Below, one piece after another: positions 1-7,348 of a stretch of DNA of 11,784 nt (positions are counted from its first letter, which is position 1; each line of letters begins with the position of its first letter). This DNA is from JAIQFL01 sp035295745 (GTDB taxonomy: Bacteria > Acidobacteriota > Terriglobia > Bryobacterales > Bryobacteraceae). The stretch is from NCBI GenBank assembly GCA_035295745.1, contig DATGIL010000068.1:1-11784 (forward strand). The letters run 5' to 3'. The position numbers and the translations under genes were made by a program. The notes beneath the pieces are model-generated. The model was not told where the DNA came from. It did no database searches and saw only the letters and a list, made by a program, of their open reading frames with translations.

Positions 1-49
1 GGAGGAGCTTGGATCGGACACCTTCGAGGTCGGAGAGGGAATCGGGCAT
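1..49 (-). CDS. 5' end of an unidentified gene, cut by window edge
   Basis: A minus-strand ATG at 49 opens a reading frame of 16 codons (MPDSLSDLEGVRSKLL) that runs out of the window. The start is supported by AGAGG (minus strand, 55-59) five bases upstream, and by an AT-rich promoter-like stretch with TATACT (67-72) before that. The short polar/Leu-patterned N-terminus recalls small helical proteins that begin with a coiled segment, but 16 residues are too few to name a family. The 28-bp palindrome at 59-86 covers the likely -10 box, so the gene is probably controlled by a dimeric regulator. Confidence 0.45.
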   Translation of the reverse strand, partial: MPDSLSDLEGVRSKLL

Positions 50-58
50 CGCAGCCTC

Positions 59-86
59 TTTCTGAGAGTATATATACGCTCAGAAA
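59..86. promoter_or_regulatory. Near-perfect 28-bp palindrome, operator candidate
   Basis: Arms TTTCTGAG (59-66) and CTCAGAAA (79-86) flank the self-complementary core GTATATATAC (68-77). The only mispaired positions are A67 and G78. The palindrome overlaps a minus-strand TATACT box (67-72) and ends where the ribosome binding site of the leftward gene begins. A bound dimer would therefore block that promoter. Autoregulation by the leftward product is possible but unproven. A recombinase site is an alternative reading. Confidence 0.5.
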
Positions 87-440
87 TATCCCATAAACAC
101 GGGCCCGGTGCAACTCGCCACTTTTATGTCGCGCACCCGCCGCCAGTTGCTCACTTGACGGCGCAAACGATTTCTGTTTGGACGTTCATAATCGCGCATC
201 GCAATGCTCCGCTATGGGGTGATCGCCACAGGCGCGACAGCCATCCACACGCACGTTGCCAGTAATCGGCAGACTCGGCTCCTTTTGAGAGCGACAGAAG
301 TCGCCCGCTGGCGGTGCCGAGGTCCGCGACCATCGAGGTAGAGGGCGACAGGGCGCGACAGCCGTTCAGGAAACGTGGCGGCCAATCGGCGGCTGACGAT
401 CGACGAAGAGCGCGGCATCCCGTGCTCGGGCCCCGATTGG
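84..440. other. Gene-free stretch with short GCGACAG repeats
   Basis: No convincing gene is visible. Open frames crossing it on the minus strand lack ribosome binding sites and family character and overlap the end of the His-rich protein gene. GCGACAG occurs four times (234-240, 291-297, 345-351, 355-361), two of them inside the 12-mer GGCGCGACAGCC (231-242, 352-363). A 9-bp inverted repeat (381-389 with 433-441) lies at its right end. It may hold degenerate coding sequence, but no parent family can be recognised. Confidence 0.4.
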
Positions 441-441
441 C
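381..441. repeat. 9-bp inverted repeat at the end of the CHAT operon
   Basis: GCCAATCGG (381-389) and CCGATTGGC (433-441) are perfect reverse complements separated by 43 bases. The right arm touches the stop codon of the His-rich protein gene. There is no T-run, so this is not a classical intrinsic terminator, but in the mRNA it could form a long-loop stem protecting or ending the transcript. Confidence 0.3.
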
Positions 442-1334
442 TAAGAGCCGTCCATGATGAGGGGCGCGCAACTGAAGGGTGGGCTGGCTGATATAGGATT
501 GCAGTGCTCGCCGGCCTGGCTCCATCGCCAACGCTTTCCGGTCTCGGTAAGGCAGTGGTGCAATTCGGCGAGAGTGCTCGTTTCAATCCCGGCGAAGCCT
601 TTGTCGGGATAGATCTCGGTACACGGTTTCACCGTAGTCTGGAATCCCGGAACCAGTTCCACGCTCGTGCGTAACTTTGGTATGAGGCCGATCAAGGCGT
701 GGAAACCGTGTACGGTGTGCGGGGCGTTTAGAGAATGGTCCGGTTCGCTAATCACGTGGAGATTGGCGAAATGTTGACCGTGATAACAGAATGGCGTCAA
801 AGGAGCCGGATGACCGCCAAGAGATACCTTACAAAGATCGTCCGCGGCATAGCGAAGCACGTGGACCGAGTTCGTTGTGTGTCCGTGAATTTTTGAAGTG
901 CCGTCGAACAGTGTCTGGAACGACCCCGTGGGGCGGAGAGATATAATCTCGGAGGGCTTCGGCACTACCAAACGAGCGTACACACCCGGCGCCTGGGGGT
1001 CGTAATCGAATCCGTCCAGAACGATATTGGCTTTGTCGTCGAATGTTTCGTTGCCGTCTTTCACACCGGATAGAAAATACGGATCGGGCATTCCGCGCCG
1101 TTGCAGGGTCTCTTCCGCCAGGAAATTCCCCGCCCGGTAAACGTGCTCCGATCCCAGATCGGGAATAACGACTTCGATATAGCCCACTGAACCGAGCTGG
1201 GGAGGTCGACGTTCCACAAACAGAAAGAGCCCTCGGAAGATGACATTCACCCATCCCGGTACGGGACATCCTGGTCTGGGCTCATCTTGCGAATGGTCCT
1301 CGGACGGCGAATGATCGGCATGGTCGTGGTGCAT
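441..1334 (-). CDS. Unrecognised His-rich protein, third gene of sigma/CHAT operon
   Basis: A 297-residue protein of unknown function. Translation most likely starts at ATG 1334, which has AGGAG (1340-1344) five bases upstream; an in-frame ATG 36 bases earlier lies inside the preceding gene. The N-terminus is rich in His, Asp and Glu (MHHDHADHSPSEDHSQDEP), a plausible metal-binding tail. The body starts near 'VNVIFRGLFLFVE' and looks like a beta-rich soluble domain. A second His-rich area lies around 'CYHGQHFANLHVISEPDHS' and 'HTVHGFHALIGLIPKL'. There is no signal peptide or membrane span. The start is only 8 bp beyond the stop of the TPR-CHAT gene, whose stop codon overlaps the ribosome binding site, so translation is probably coupled. 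By context it may be a substrate, partner or effector of the CHAT protease; this is inference only. Confidence 0.8.
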   Translation of the reverse strand: MHHDHADHSPSEDHSQDEPRPGCPVPGWVNVIFRGLFLFVERRPPQLGSVGYIEVVIPDLGSEHVYRAGNFLAEETLQRRGMPDPYFLSGVKDGNETFDDKANIVLDGFDYDPQAPGVYARLVVPKPSEIISLRPTGSFQTLFDGTSKIHGHTTNSVHVLRYAADDLCKVSLGGHPAPLTPFCYHGQHFANLHVISEPDHSLNAPHTVHGFHALIGLIPKLRTSVELVPGFQTTVKPCTEIYPDKGFAGIETSTLAELHHCLTETGKRWRWSQAGEHCNPISASPPFSCAPLIMDGS

Positions 1335-1342
1335 GTGTGCTC

Positions 1343-4300
1343 CTATTCGTAAACTTGGTACCCAGCCCAATAAAATGGGTGCGCAAATGCCGCGTCGGCG
1401 CGGACCTTCGCGGCGGCCTCGGCCAACGCGGACGTTGGGCTACCCGACTCGCGCAAGCGATCGTAGAACCGCGGCATCAACGCGAGGCTCGCGCGCGAAT
1501 CGGCCTCCCAACGGCTGGCGACCACCGTGCGCACGCCCGCGTCCAAAAACGATTGCACGAGATTCTGCGGCCGGTCGGCGTCGTCGGTTTGTCCGATAGC
1601 GGTCAGGCAGGCGGCAAGTACCGCGAGGCGGCAACGGTCGAGTTGCGAGCCTCGAAGGTGCAGCGAAGTGAAGGGCCCGTCCGCGAGGTACAGACCGCCG
1701 ATTCCGCCAGCGGCGAAACCGTGGCCCGAGAAGTGGAACACATCGGCTTGCGGTAGGCGGCCGCGGATGGCGCCGGATGTGGCATCGGGGCCGAGCAGCG
1801 TTTCGCGCTCCGGGAATTCGCCCGCGACAGCGATGGCCTCCGCCCGGCTTTCCGGCAGCGGCGTGAGTCCCTCTTCGCTAGCCGGAGAGCCGACGACGAG
1901 GACTCGGCGCAGAGCACGCAAATCCCCCGGCGGCTGTCCCGATGCCGCGATCGCCACCGGAGTGCCGTCCGCCAGCCACGATCCGTCCGGCTTCACCAGG
2001 AGGTTGAACGGAAGGCTGGCCAACTCGCCGTCTGCCAGGACTGTCACGGGCGCGGTTGGAATCGTGTCGACGCCAAGAGGGCGCAGCAGCCGGTCGAAGA
2101 GGAAGCGTCCCTCCTCACGAATCGTCGCCAGAGAACCGGTGGGTTCGCGCGCCGAACCGAGCAGCCTTGCGATCGCGGCACGGATCTGAAGGCGGTCCGC
2201 GCTGAGCCGTTGGAATCGCGCTCCGTGGTCCGTCCAAACTGCGTATCCACGATTGAGCGCGAGGAAGACCCAGTCGGGCGCCGACACGGCGCCATGCGCC
2301 TGCAGCCAGATGCGCAATGCCTCGTCCGGGGCCGCTTCCTCGACCAGCTCTGCGGCCATACAGCGGTACGCCTCCATGCCTTGCTCCCGCGCCTCACGGC
2401 TCAAATAGCGCTGCGGCAGCGAATCGGCGCGCCGTTCCACTTCGTTCACTGCCGCGCGCAGTTCCCGCAATGCTTCGCTTTTGCTGCCGAGCCTCGCCAA
2501 GCCGAGCCCGAGAAATTGCCTCGCCCGCCATTTTTCGTCTTGCTGCACGGCCGCTTCCGCCAGCGGCCGCAAACGCTCCACCGCTTCGTTCAGGCGGCCC
2601 AAATCCAGTTCGGCTTGTGCTTGCACAATGCCGATCGAGACGAGAGATCGCGCGCGGGTGGTGGAGTCGGGCAGGGAAGCGAAGATACCTGCGGCGGCAC
2701 TCGCCTCTTCGGCGGCGCTGGCGGGAAGACCGGCCGACTCCGCCAGCGCGCCGGCGCGCGCCCGGTCGGCGCCCTCCATCATGCGATTGGGCGTGGACCG
2801 CAGGCAATCGGCCGCGGCCTTGGTGAACTCGAAGCTCGCCGCGCGCCATCCCCACAACTCGGCGGAAAGGGCATAGGTCATGATCGCCTGTTGGGCGCGA
2901 ACCGGAGAATACGGACTCGCCTGCCACCGCCGCAGGATGTCCGGAGTCTCCTGCCAAGCGGCCCATATGTTTCCCGAGGCAGTACGGAAGGTCGCGAGAA
3001 TGCCCGATGCCCGCAGTTCCAAGCCACCCATGCGGCGGGCGTGCGCCGATTGCAATGCCGCGACACTGATGGCATCGCTTGCGCCCAGGTCTCCCCGCAT
3101 CGCAGCGCACCCGGCACGCTGGATTTCGGCCTGGATCTCAATCCACCAGTAGGCGCTGCGGCGGGCCTCTTCCTCCAGCGAGGAGGACCGGCGCTCGCAA
3201 TCCGCCGCCCGCATCGATCGGTTGAGCGCGTTGAGCACTTCCAGCCGGGCACGGGCGGCATGAGCGGGCGCGGTCTGTCGCGCGTATTGCGCCTCTGCTT
3301 TGGCGCCCAGGACGAGCGCGACATCCGCCTCGCCGCGCTCGTTGGCCGCGTGACTCTCGGCTAGCGGACGGCTGTCCACCCGCTCCCGCGCCGCGTCGGC
3401 TAGCCACCGGTCGCCGTAATTCCGTTTCAGCGACTCGCCGGCGGCGGCGGCTAGGGACCGGTCCGCCGCTAGCCACTCGACACCTTTGGACTCCAGCACC
3501 GCATCCGACCCTTGATCGGTCCGCCGCAACTCGCCCCGGCGCCGTTCGCTTTGCTGCAACTCCGAGAGGTGTCGCCGCCCTTCGGCGGCCCAGCTTGGGT
3601 CGCGTTCGAATTTCAGATACTGCTCCCACTCCTCGATCGCGCGCGCCGACATGTTGAGGCGCTCGAAGGCCAGCGCACGGTTAAAGAGCGCGCGAGGATA
3701 GTGCGGGTCGATCTGCAAGGCTCGCGTGCAGTATTCGACGGCTGCCGCGTAATTCTCGGAGCCGCCCTGGCGCGACGCCTCGAGGCCATAAGCAACGCAG
3801 AGGTCAGCGAGCAGGACCGGTGAACGCGAGTCGAGGGCCACCGCCTTACGTAAAAGATCGATGGCATCGGCAAAGCGCAGTTCCAGAAGTGAAGCCCGCG
3901 CGCGCAACGCGAGCCAACGAGGCTCGTTCGAATGGGATGCCGCCTCACGCCCCAGTATCGCTTCGGCTTCATACAGGGCGGGTGGTCGTGCGCCTTCACC
4001 GCTGCGGCGGATATCGGAGGCGACCCAGGCTCCGTCGCCGAGGCGCCAATCGGATGTCCGCTCGGATTCGAGCGCCTCGGCCAGCAGTCGTTCCGAGCGG
4101 CGCGCCGGATCGGAGTACAACCGCCAGGCCATCGTGCCCGCCACGATAACGGCCACCGCGGCGGCGGCCTGTGCCCAGCGCGGTAGGGATCGGAGAAGGG
4201 TTCGCCGGGGCTGCATCACGACGACATCCGGCTCGGCATCGGCCAGTGCCAGAAACGCCTTGAGACGGCGGCCGCACCAGTCGCACCGGACCACGTGATC

Positions 4301-4429
4301 CAGGCGCTTGCCTGCGCTTTCGAGATCGGTATCCGAGCGTAACAAGCTCAATTCCTCATCGGAGAGACACTCCGGCCCCGGTTCGCCCCAACCGCCGGCG
4401 AGCCGCCCCGGCAGGTTATCGGAGGTCAT
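1343..4429 (-). CDS. Anti-sigma zinc finger / TPR / CHAT protease fusion protein
   Basis: A 1028-residue multidomain protein. Residues 45-52 carry the H-x3-C-x2-C signature (HVVRCDWC) of zinc-binding anti-sigma domains, which hold ECF sigma factors inactive. A hydrophobic segment at about 85-105 (WAQAAAAVAVIVAGTMAW) is a likely membrane span. Clear TPR units lie around 170-290, for example 'AVEYCTRALQIDPHYPRAL', and helical repeats continue to roughly 720. The C-terminal 190 residues form a CHAT (caspase-like, clan CD peptidase) domain with SGHG (His903) and LAACLTA (Cys941) as the expected His-Cys dyad, and it ends in the usual 'HPFYWAGYQV' strand. ATG 4429 follows GAGGT (4436-4440) at 6 bp, and the gene is 25 bp downstream of the sigma gene. 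Arg residues flank the hydrophobic segment on both sides, so topology is uncertain. Proposed role: bind the cognate sigma and release it on a signal that drives CHAT proteolysis. Domain calls are firm; the mechanism is inferred. Confidence 0.9.
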   Translation of the reverse strand: MTSDNLPGRLAGGWGEPGPECLSDEELSLLRSDTDLESAGKRLDHVVRCDWCGRRLKAFLALADAEPDVVVMQPRRTLLRSLPRWAQAAAAVAVIVAGTMAWRLYSDPARRSERLLAEALESERTSDWRLGDGAWVASDIRRSGEGARPPALYEAEAILGREAASHSNEPRWLALRARASLLELRFADAIDLLRKAVALDSRSPVLLADLCVAYGLEASRQGGSENYAAAVEYCTRALQIDPHYPRALFNRALAFERLNMSARAIEEWEQYLKFERDPSWAAEGRRHLSELQQSERRRGELRRTDQGSDAVLESKGVEWLAADRSLAAAAGESLKRNYGDRWLADAARERVDSRPLAESHAANERGEADVALVLGAKAEAQYARQTAPAHAARARLEVLNALNRSMRAADCERRSSSLEEEARRSAYWWIEIQAEIQRAGCAAMRGDLGASDAISVAALQSAHARRMGGLELRASGILATFRTASGNIWAAWQETPDILRRWQASPYSPVRAQQAIMTYALSAELWGWRAASFEFTKAAADCLRSTPNRMMEGADRARAGALAESAGLPASAAEEASAAAGIFASLPDSTTRARSLVSIGIVQAQAELDLGRLNEAVERLRPLAEAAVQQDEKWRARQFLGLGLARLGSKSEALRELRAAVNEVERRADSLPQRYLSREAREQGMEAYRCMAAELVEEAAPDEALRIWLQAHGAVSAPDWVFLALNRGYAVWTDHGARFQRLSADRLQIRAAIARLLGSAREPTGSLATIREEGRFLFDRLLRPLGVDTIPTAPVTVLADGELASLPFNLLVKPDGSWLADGTPVAIAASGQPPGDLRALRRVLVVGSPASEEGLTPLPESRAEAIAVAGEFPERETLLGPDATSGAIRGRLPQADVFHFSGHGFAAGGIGGLYLADGPFTSLHLRGSQLDRCRLAVLAACLTAIGQTDDADRPQNLVQSFLDAGVRTVVASRWEADSRASLALMPRFYDRLRESGSPTSALAEAAAKVRADAAFAHPFYWAGYQVYE

Positions 4430-4454
4430 ACCCCCACCTCAATCCACGAAGACG

Positions 4455-5099
4455 TCATTCCAGCCGCCTTTCCCTTTCCGAGTTCAGCTTTCGGGCGGAG
4501 AAAAGTTTTTTCAGTCCATCGGTCAAGCGGTGAATCGCGCTTTCCACGCCCTTCGGGGAGAGTCCAAGACTTGGGATACCGGCGATGTCTTTGGCCGTGA
4601 ACCCATGCCGGTAATACAACCAGAAGATACGGCGGTCGCGATCGAGACACCCTTCCGCTGCTAGTTCAGGCAGCCGGCGATCGATCTCCTGCACAATCAA
4701 GGCGTGCTCCAGACGGGACTCCTGTGCCTGATCGGCCACCTGTGCGAGCGGTGAATCATCCAGAGCGACCACTTTCCGGTCGCCGCCCCGTTTTTGTCTC
4801 ATAGCCGCTCGAAAATGATCAAGCGTCACGGTCACCGCGGCCGCCTGCGCCAATCCATAAATGGCACCCGGTTCGGAGGAACGAAGCTCGCGAAAAGCGC
4901 CGTAGTCTCTGGCGCAGAGACGCACATAGGTGTCCTGGATGAGATCATCTGTCAAATCCGGTGACACGGTCCCGAACTGCCGCGCCGTGCGGATGACGGC
5001 CGCTGCGATCGTGCGCCGCAATTGCGCCAGAAAACCTTTCCAGACCGCTGGAGACTGCGAGGACAGACACTCTGAGAGGGGTGTCTGCAGTGGTTCCAT
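4455..5099 (-). CDS. ECF-type RNA polymerase sigma factor
   Basis: A 214-residue sigma-70 family protein of the extracytoplasmic-function class. Region 2 covers about residues 20-110, with the typical 'LTDDLIQDTYVRLC' helix (50-62) contacting core polymerase and the -10 element. Region 4 lies at about 135-200, with a helix-turn-helix around 'GFTAKDIAGIPSLGLSPKGV' that would read the -35 element. Region 3 is absent, as expected. I chose ATG 5099, which has CGAGGAC directly upstream. A longer frame reaching 5297 would overlap the divergent gene and adds no domain. The stop lies 25 bp before the gene for the zinc-finger/CHAT fusion, the presumed cognate anti-sigma factor. Target promoters, possibly including its own operon and the divergent one, cannot be deduced from the window. 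Confidence 0.9.
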   Translation of the reverse strand: MEPLQTPLSECLSSQSPAVWKGFLAQLRRTIAAAVIRTARQFGTVSPDLTDDLIQDTYVRLCARDYGAFRELRSSEPGAIYGLAQAAAVTVTLDHFRAAMRQKRGGDRKVVALDDSPLAQVADQAQESRLEHALIVQEIDRRLPELAAEGCLDRDRRIFWLYYRHGFTAKDIAGIPSLGLSPKGVESAIHRLTDGLKKLFSARKLNSERERRLE

Positions 5100-5118
5100 G
5101 TCCTCGCCGATAGGCGCA

Positions 5119-5127
5119 ATTCTATCA
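5119..5127 (-). promoter_or_regulatory. Extended -10 candidate for the sigma/CHAT operon
   Basis: On the minus strand TGATAGAAT matches an extended -10 element (TGnTATAAT) about 20 bp before the sigma gene ATG. It would give a leader of roughly a dozen bases holding the ribosome binding site. No good -35 is seen at 17 bp, which fits an extended -10 promoter or an activated one. A similar GATAGAAT precedes the small membrane gene at 10102. Confidence 0.35.
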
Positions 5128-5249
5128 GAAAACTTTGTGGGCAAAAAAGGAAATCCGCCGCACATGGCGTCTTCGGGTTTGAAACGCGGCGAAGAAAGCT
5201 CGCTCCGCCTCACGAAACTCAACAATAAATCTATTGAACGGAGGGACAT

Positions 5250-5893
5250 ATGGCTCAAGTACAGGCGTCTTTTCGATATCACCTTCTCGCCACGCAAATG
5301 ACCCGCGGTGCGTGCGAAACCTCAGACCGCGGCGTGCTGGCGGCGGGTGAGGCGGGCAACCCGAACTCACCGACAGTCGGCGTGCTGATCAAGGCCAATC
5401 AACGGCTGCGTACGTACAACGGACCTTTTTCGCGCTCGCTACGGGCGGTAACACAGCTTGCCGACGGCAACCTGGCCGCGGCCGGATTTGCCTTCCGTTC
5501 GATCTACGCGGGCGATGAGAGATTCTGGGCCTTGAAACCGAATCCGCAAGGCAACGTGATCTGGGAACGGGAGTTCGGCGCCGCCGGCGAGCAGGCCACC
5601 GCCCAAGCCATGGTCGCCACACCTGACGGGGGCTTCATCATGGCGGGCTTGAAACTCGCGAACTCACCGTCCGACACGCCGTGGTCATCCCGTTGCCGAT
5701 TCCGCTCGACCCTGCCGAAGCGCAGGCTCTGGCCGAGAAGGCCGGCTACACCGGCGCGAACGCCGTCATCGTGCTGCGCCACGCGCTCTACCCGGGCGTG
5801 ACCGAGCCGTCATACATCTTCACGATGCCTTCCCGCGGTGTTTATGTCTTCGTGGGTGTGTACACCAAAAGGGTAACGGTTCAGCCGATCTAA
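5250..5893 (+). pseudogene. Beta-propeller-like gene broken by a frame change
   Basis: The frame opened by ATG 5250 has a strong ribosome binding site (GGAGGG, 5240-5245). Its first about 140 residues contain propeller-blade phrases such as 'AVTQLADGNLAAAGF' and 'MVATPDGGFIMAGLKL'. Beyond about 5660 this frame turns into Arg/Ser-rich nonsense and ends at 5801. The next frame, open through 5642-5893, instead encodes a sensible protein tail ('HAVVIPLPIPLDPAEAQAL', then 'YPGVTEPSYIFTMPS', then 'GVYVFVGVYTKRVTVQPI'). That tail has no ribosome binding site of its own at its first GTG (5681). The simplest reading is one gene with an indel, or an internal deletion joining propeller and tail, between about 5645 and 5690. 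A sequencing error or two overlapping genes cannot be excluded. It is the first gene divergent from the sigma operon. Its function is unknown. Confidence 0.55.
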
Positions 5894-6008
5894 GCGTTCG
5901 GGAACACCAATCAACTCCACTCACTCATACACAATCGAGACAGAACCGACAGATGTAAGTATTAGACTCCATATCATTGCCATAACCTAGTATCAAAGAA
6001 AGGACACT

Positions 6009-7280
6009 ATGAACTACGACATCGTAGCCGGAATGGATAACGGGACATTGAACCAGCTCGTAAAACAGGTCTACTCCACCCTTTATCCAAGTATCTTCAA
6101 AGACACGATCTCAGTCGGGCAGCTCGGCATCGCCTCGCTGGGGTTCGATTTCAATGTGGCGCCGACCACCAATCTGCAGCCGTCGGCCGAATTCAGAGAC
6201 TACGTAGCCGATTATCTGGCGAAAGACACACTCTACGCTAACGTCATAGAGGCGGACCGTTCGACAATGCTCGAATTGGCGGCCGCCGCGTCTTTCGGCG
6301 TAAAAGCGCCAAGCGTGGTTCTAACTGTCGCATATCAAGGCGGCGCTACGCCCACTACTGTCAAGGCCTCCCTGTCTGGTTCGATCAATATCCAAACTCA
6401 AAATACCGGGGGCCAAAACTACTTGACGGTGCAGATCGCCACCGCTAATGTCTCTATCCCCGGCGACCCTGCTCTTGCAGGGCTCCTCAACAACGCCATC
6501 GTGCCCCAGTTCTTGATCCCCTATCTGAATAAGAACCTGCTCGGTCCCATCAAGGTACCGGCCCTGCAATTTTCATCTCTGGTTGTGAGCATGCCGGCGC
6601 CGGCCGTGCAGTCCCCGTTCGTGACGGCCTATTCGGCTCTCGGCACAGCGCAGCCCACCATTCCCCCGCCGAACAATTGGCCGGCCAACTGTGTCTTTAC
6701 AGGCGTTAACACCAACGCGATCACAAAAGCCGCGGCAATACCTTTCCCTCTCGGACCTTCCACAGGATTTAATTGGGAGATTATCAGCGGCACCGTTGGA
6801 GCCCAGGTCACCGCGCCGACGAACATCAGTATTAATAGCGATGGCAGCATATCGGCGTCAATCACGGCGTATGCCAGATGCCAGTTGACTCTACATACGC
6901 CCAACGGTCTTCCGAATGTGGACTTCGGTCCCAGCGCACAGGCAACCATAGCCGCCACTCTGCGGCCTTCCGTTGTGAACCAGCAGGTATGCTTCGTCAT
7001 GGAAGGCATCCCCATCCCGAGATTCTCCTTTAGTTGGGGGATTCCCTCCTGGATCGCATGGCTTTTCGATCCGCTCGCAGGAGCCTTGTCAGCAGCGCTG
7101 AACGCGATTCTGGGACCGCTGATTGGCAACGTCTTGAAGCTGCCGCCGATTCCCGTCTACACTATTCCGACGATCTCGTTTACGGCGGGGGGCAAGTCGA
7201 TCAACATAAAGATCGCGCAAGCGACCACCTCCTCGCGGAATTCGTTGTTAATGGTAAGTGCTCAACTCACTGTGAGTTGA
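6009..7280 (+). CDS. Hypothetical protein, possible TULIP-like lipid-binding fold
   Basis: A 423-residue protein without signal peptide, starting at ATG 6009 with AGGA (6001-6004) four bases upstream. The N-terminus 'YDIVAGMDNGTLNQLVKQVY' followed by alternating beta-strand sequence, and the C-terminal block with an amphipathic stretch (about 339-380, 'LSAALNAILGPLIGNVLKL') followed by 'PPIPVYTIPTISF', resemble tubular lipid-binding (TULIP; P47/BPI-like) proteins. This is a pattern-level impression, not a confirmed homology. The middle is Ser/Thr/Asn-rich and beta-rich, with 'NISINSDGSISASITAYARC' looking like part of a sandwich domain. It is followed 68 bp later by a phospholipase C-like gene on the same strand, which fits a shared lipid-related task. 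The alternative is a general beta-rich structural or adhesin-like protein. The stop codon lies inside a 19-bp palindrome. Confidence 0.75.
   Translation: MNYDIVAGMDNGTLNQLVKQVYSTLYPSIFKDTISVGQLGIASLGFDFNVAPTTNLQPSAEFRDYVADYLAKDTLYANVIEADRSTMLELAAAASFGVKAPSVVLTVAYQGGATPTTVKASLSGSINIQTQNTGGQNYLTVQIATANVSIPGDPALAGLLNNAIVPQFLIPYLNKNLLGPIKVPALQFSSLVVSMPAPAVQSPFVTAYSALGTAQPTIPPPNNWPANCVFTGVNTNAITKAAAIPFPLGPSTGFNWEIISGTVGAQVTAPTNISINSDGSISASITAYARCQLTLHTPNGLPNVDFGPSAQATIAATLRPSVVNQQVCFVMEGIPIPRFSFSWGIPSWIAWLFDPLAGALSAALNAILGPLIGNVLKLPPIPVYTIPTISFTAGGKSINIKIAQATTSSRNSLLMVSAQLTVS
7262..7280. repeat. 19-bp perfect palindrome over a stop codon
   Basis: TCAACTCAC (7262-7270) and GTGAGTTGA (7272-7280) are perfect reverse complements around a single central T. 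The last three bases are the stop codon of the upstream gene. The tight centre suits a dimeric protein site better than an RNA hairpin. Confidence 0.45.
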
Positions 7281-7305
7281 CCTTATCGTGAGTGTGAGTC
7301 GTGCA

Positions 7306-7329
7306 GGGACGCCGACTGAACGGCGTCCC
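7306..7329 (+). terminator. Intercistronic hairpin without T-run (attenuator or stabiliser)
   Basis: GGGACGCCG (7306-7314) pairs perfectly with CGGCGTCCC (7321-7329) around a six-base loop. Only GTCTTAGTGG follows, so termination would be weak. It lies between the TULIP-like and phospholipase-like genes, 19 bp before the latter's ATG, and may lower or separate expression of the downstream gene or protect the upstream mRNA end. Confidence 0.5.
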
Positions 7330-7348
7330 GTCTTAGTGGAGAAAACCT

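Noticed and set aside
151..586. Two overlapping minus-strand frames at the left end (126 and 124 residues)
   Set aside because: No ribosome binding sites, overlap with the His-rich gene end, and no family-like patterns; possibly decayed sequence but not supportable as genes.
1337..4298. Long plus-strand open frames (for example 2210-3364, 384 residues) inside the TPR-CHAT gene
   Set aside because: They are antisense shadows of a GC-rich gene. They lack ribosome binding sites and have low-complexity Arg/Pro/Ala composition, while the minus strand has clear domains.
1343..5099. Type III-E CRISPR-like locus, suggested by TPR-CHAT plus ECF sigma
   Set aside because: No repeat-spacer array, no gRAMP/Cas7-11-like gene and no Csx30-like protein recognised in the window. 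The CHAT protein instead carries an anti-sigma domain.
5100..5297. N-terminal extension of the sigma factor to 5297
   Set aside because: It would overlap the divergent gene, has no sigma-like sequence before the ATG at 5099, and would remove the intergenic promoter space.
5628..5632. Programmed frameshift at the run of five G in the propeller gene
   Set aside because: Blade-like sequence continues in the original frame beyond the run, and no slippery heptamer or following hairpin is evident.
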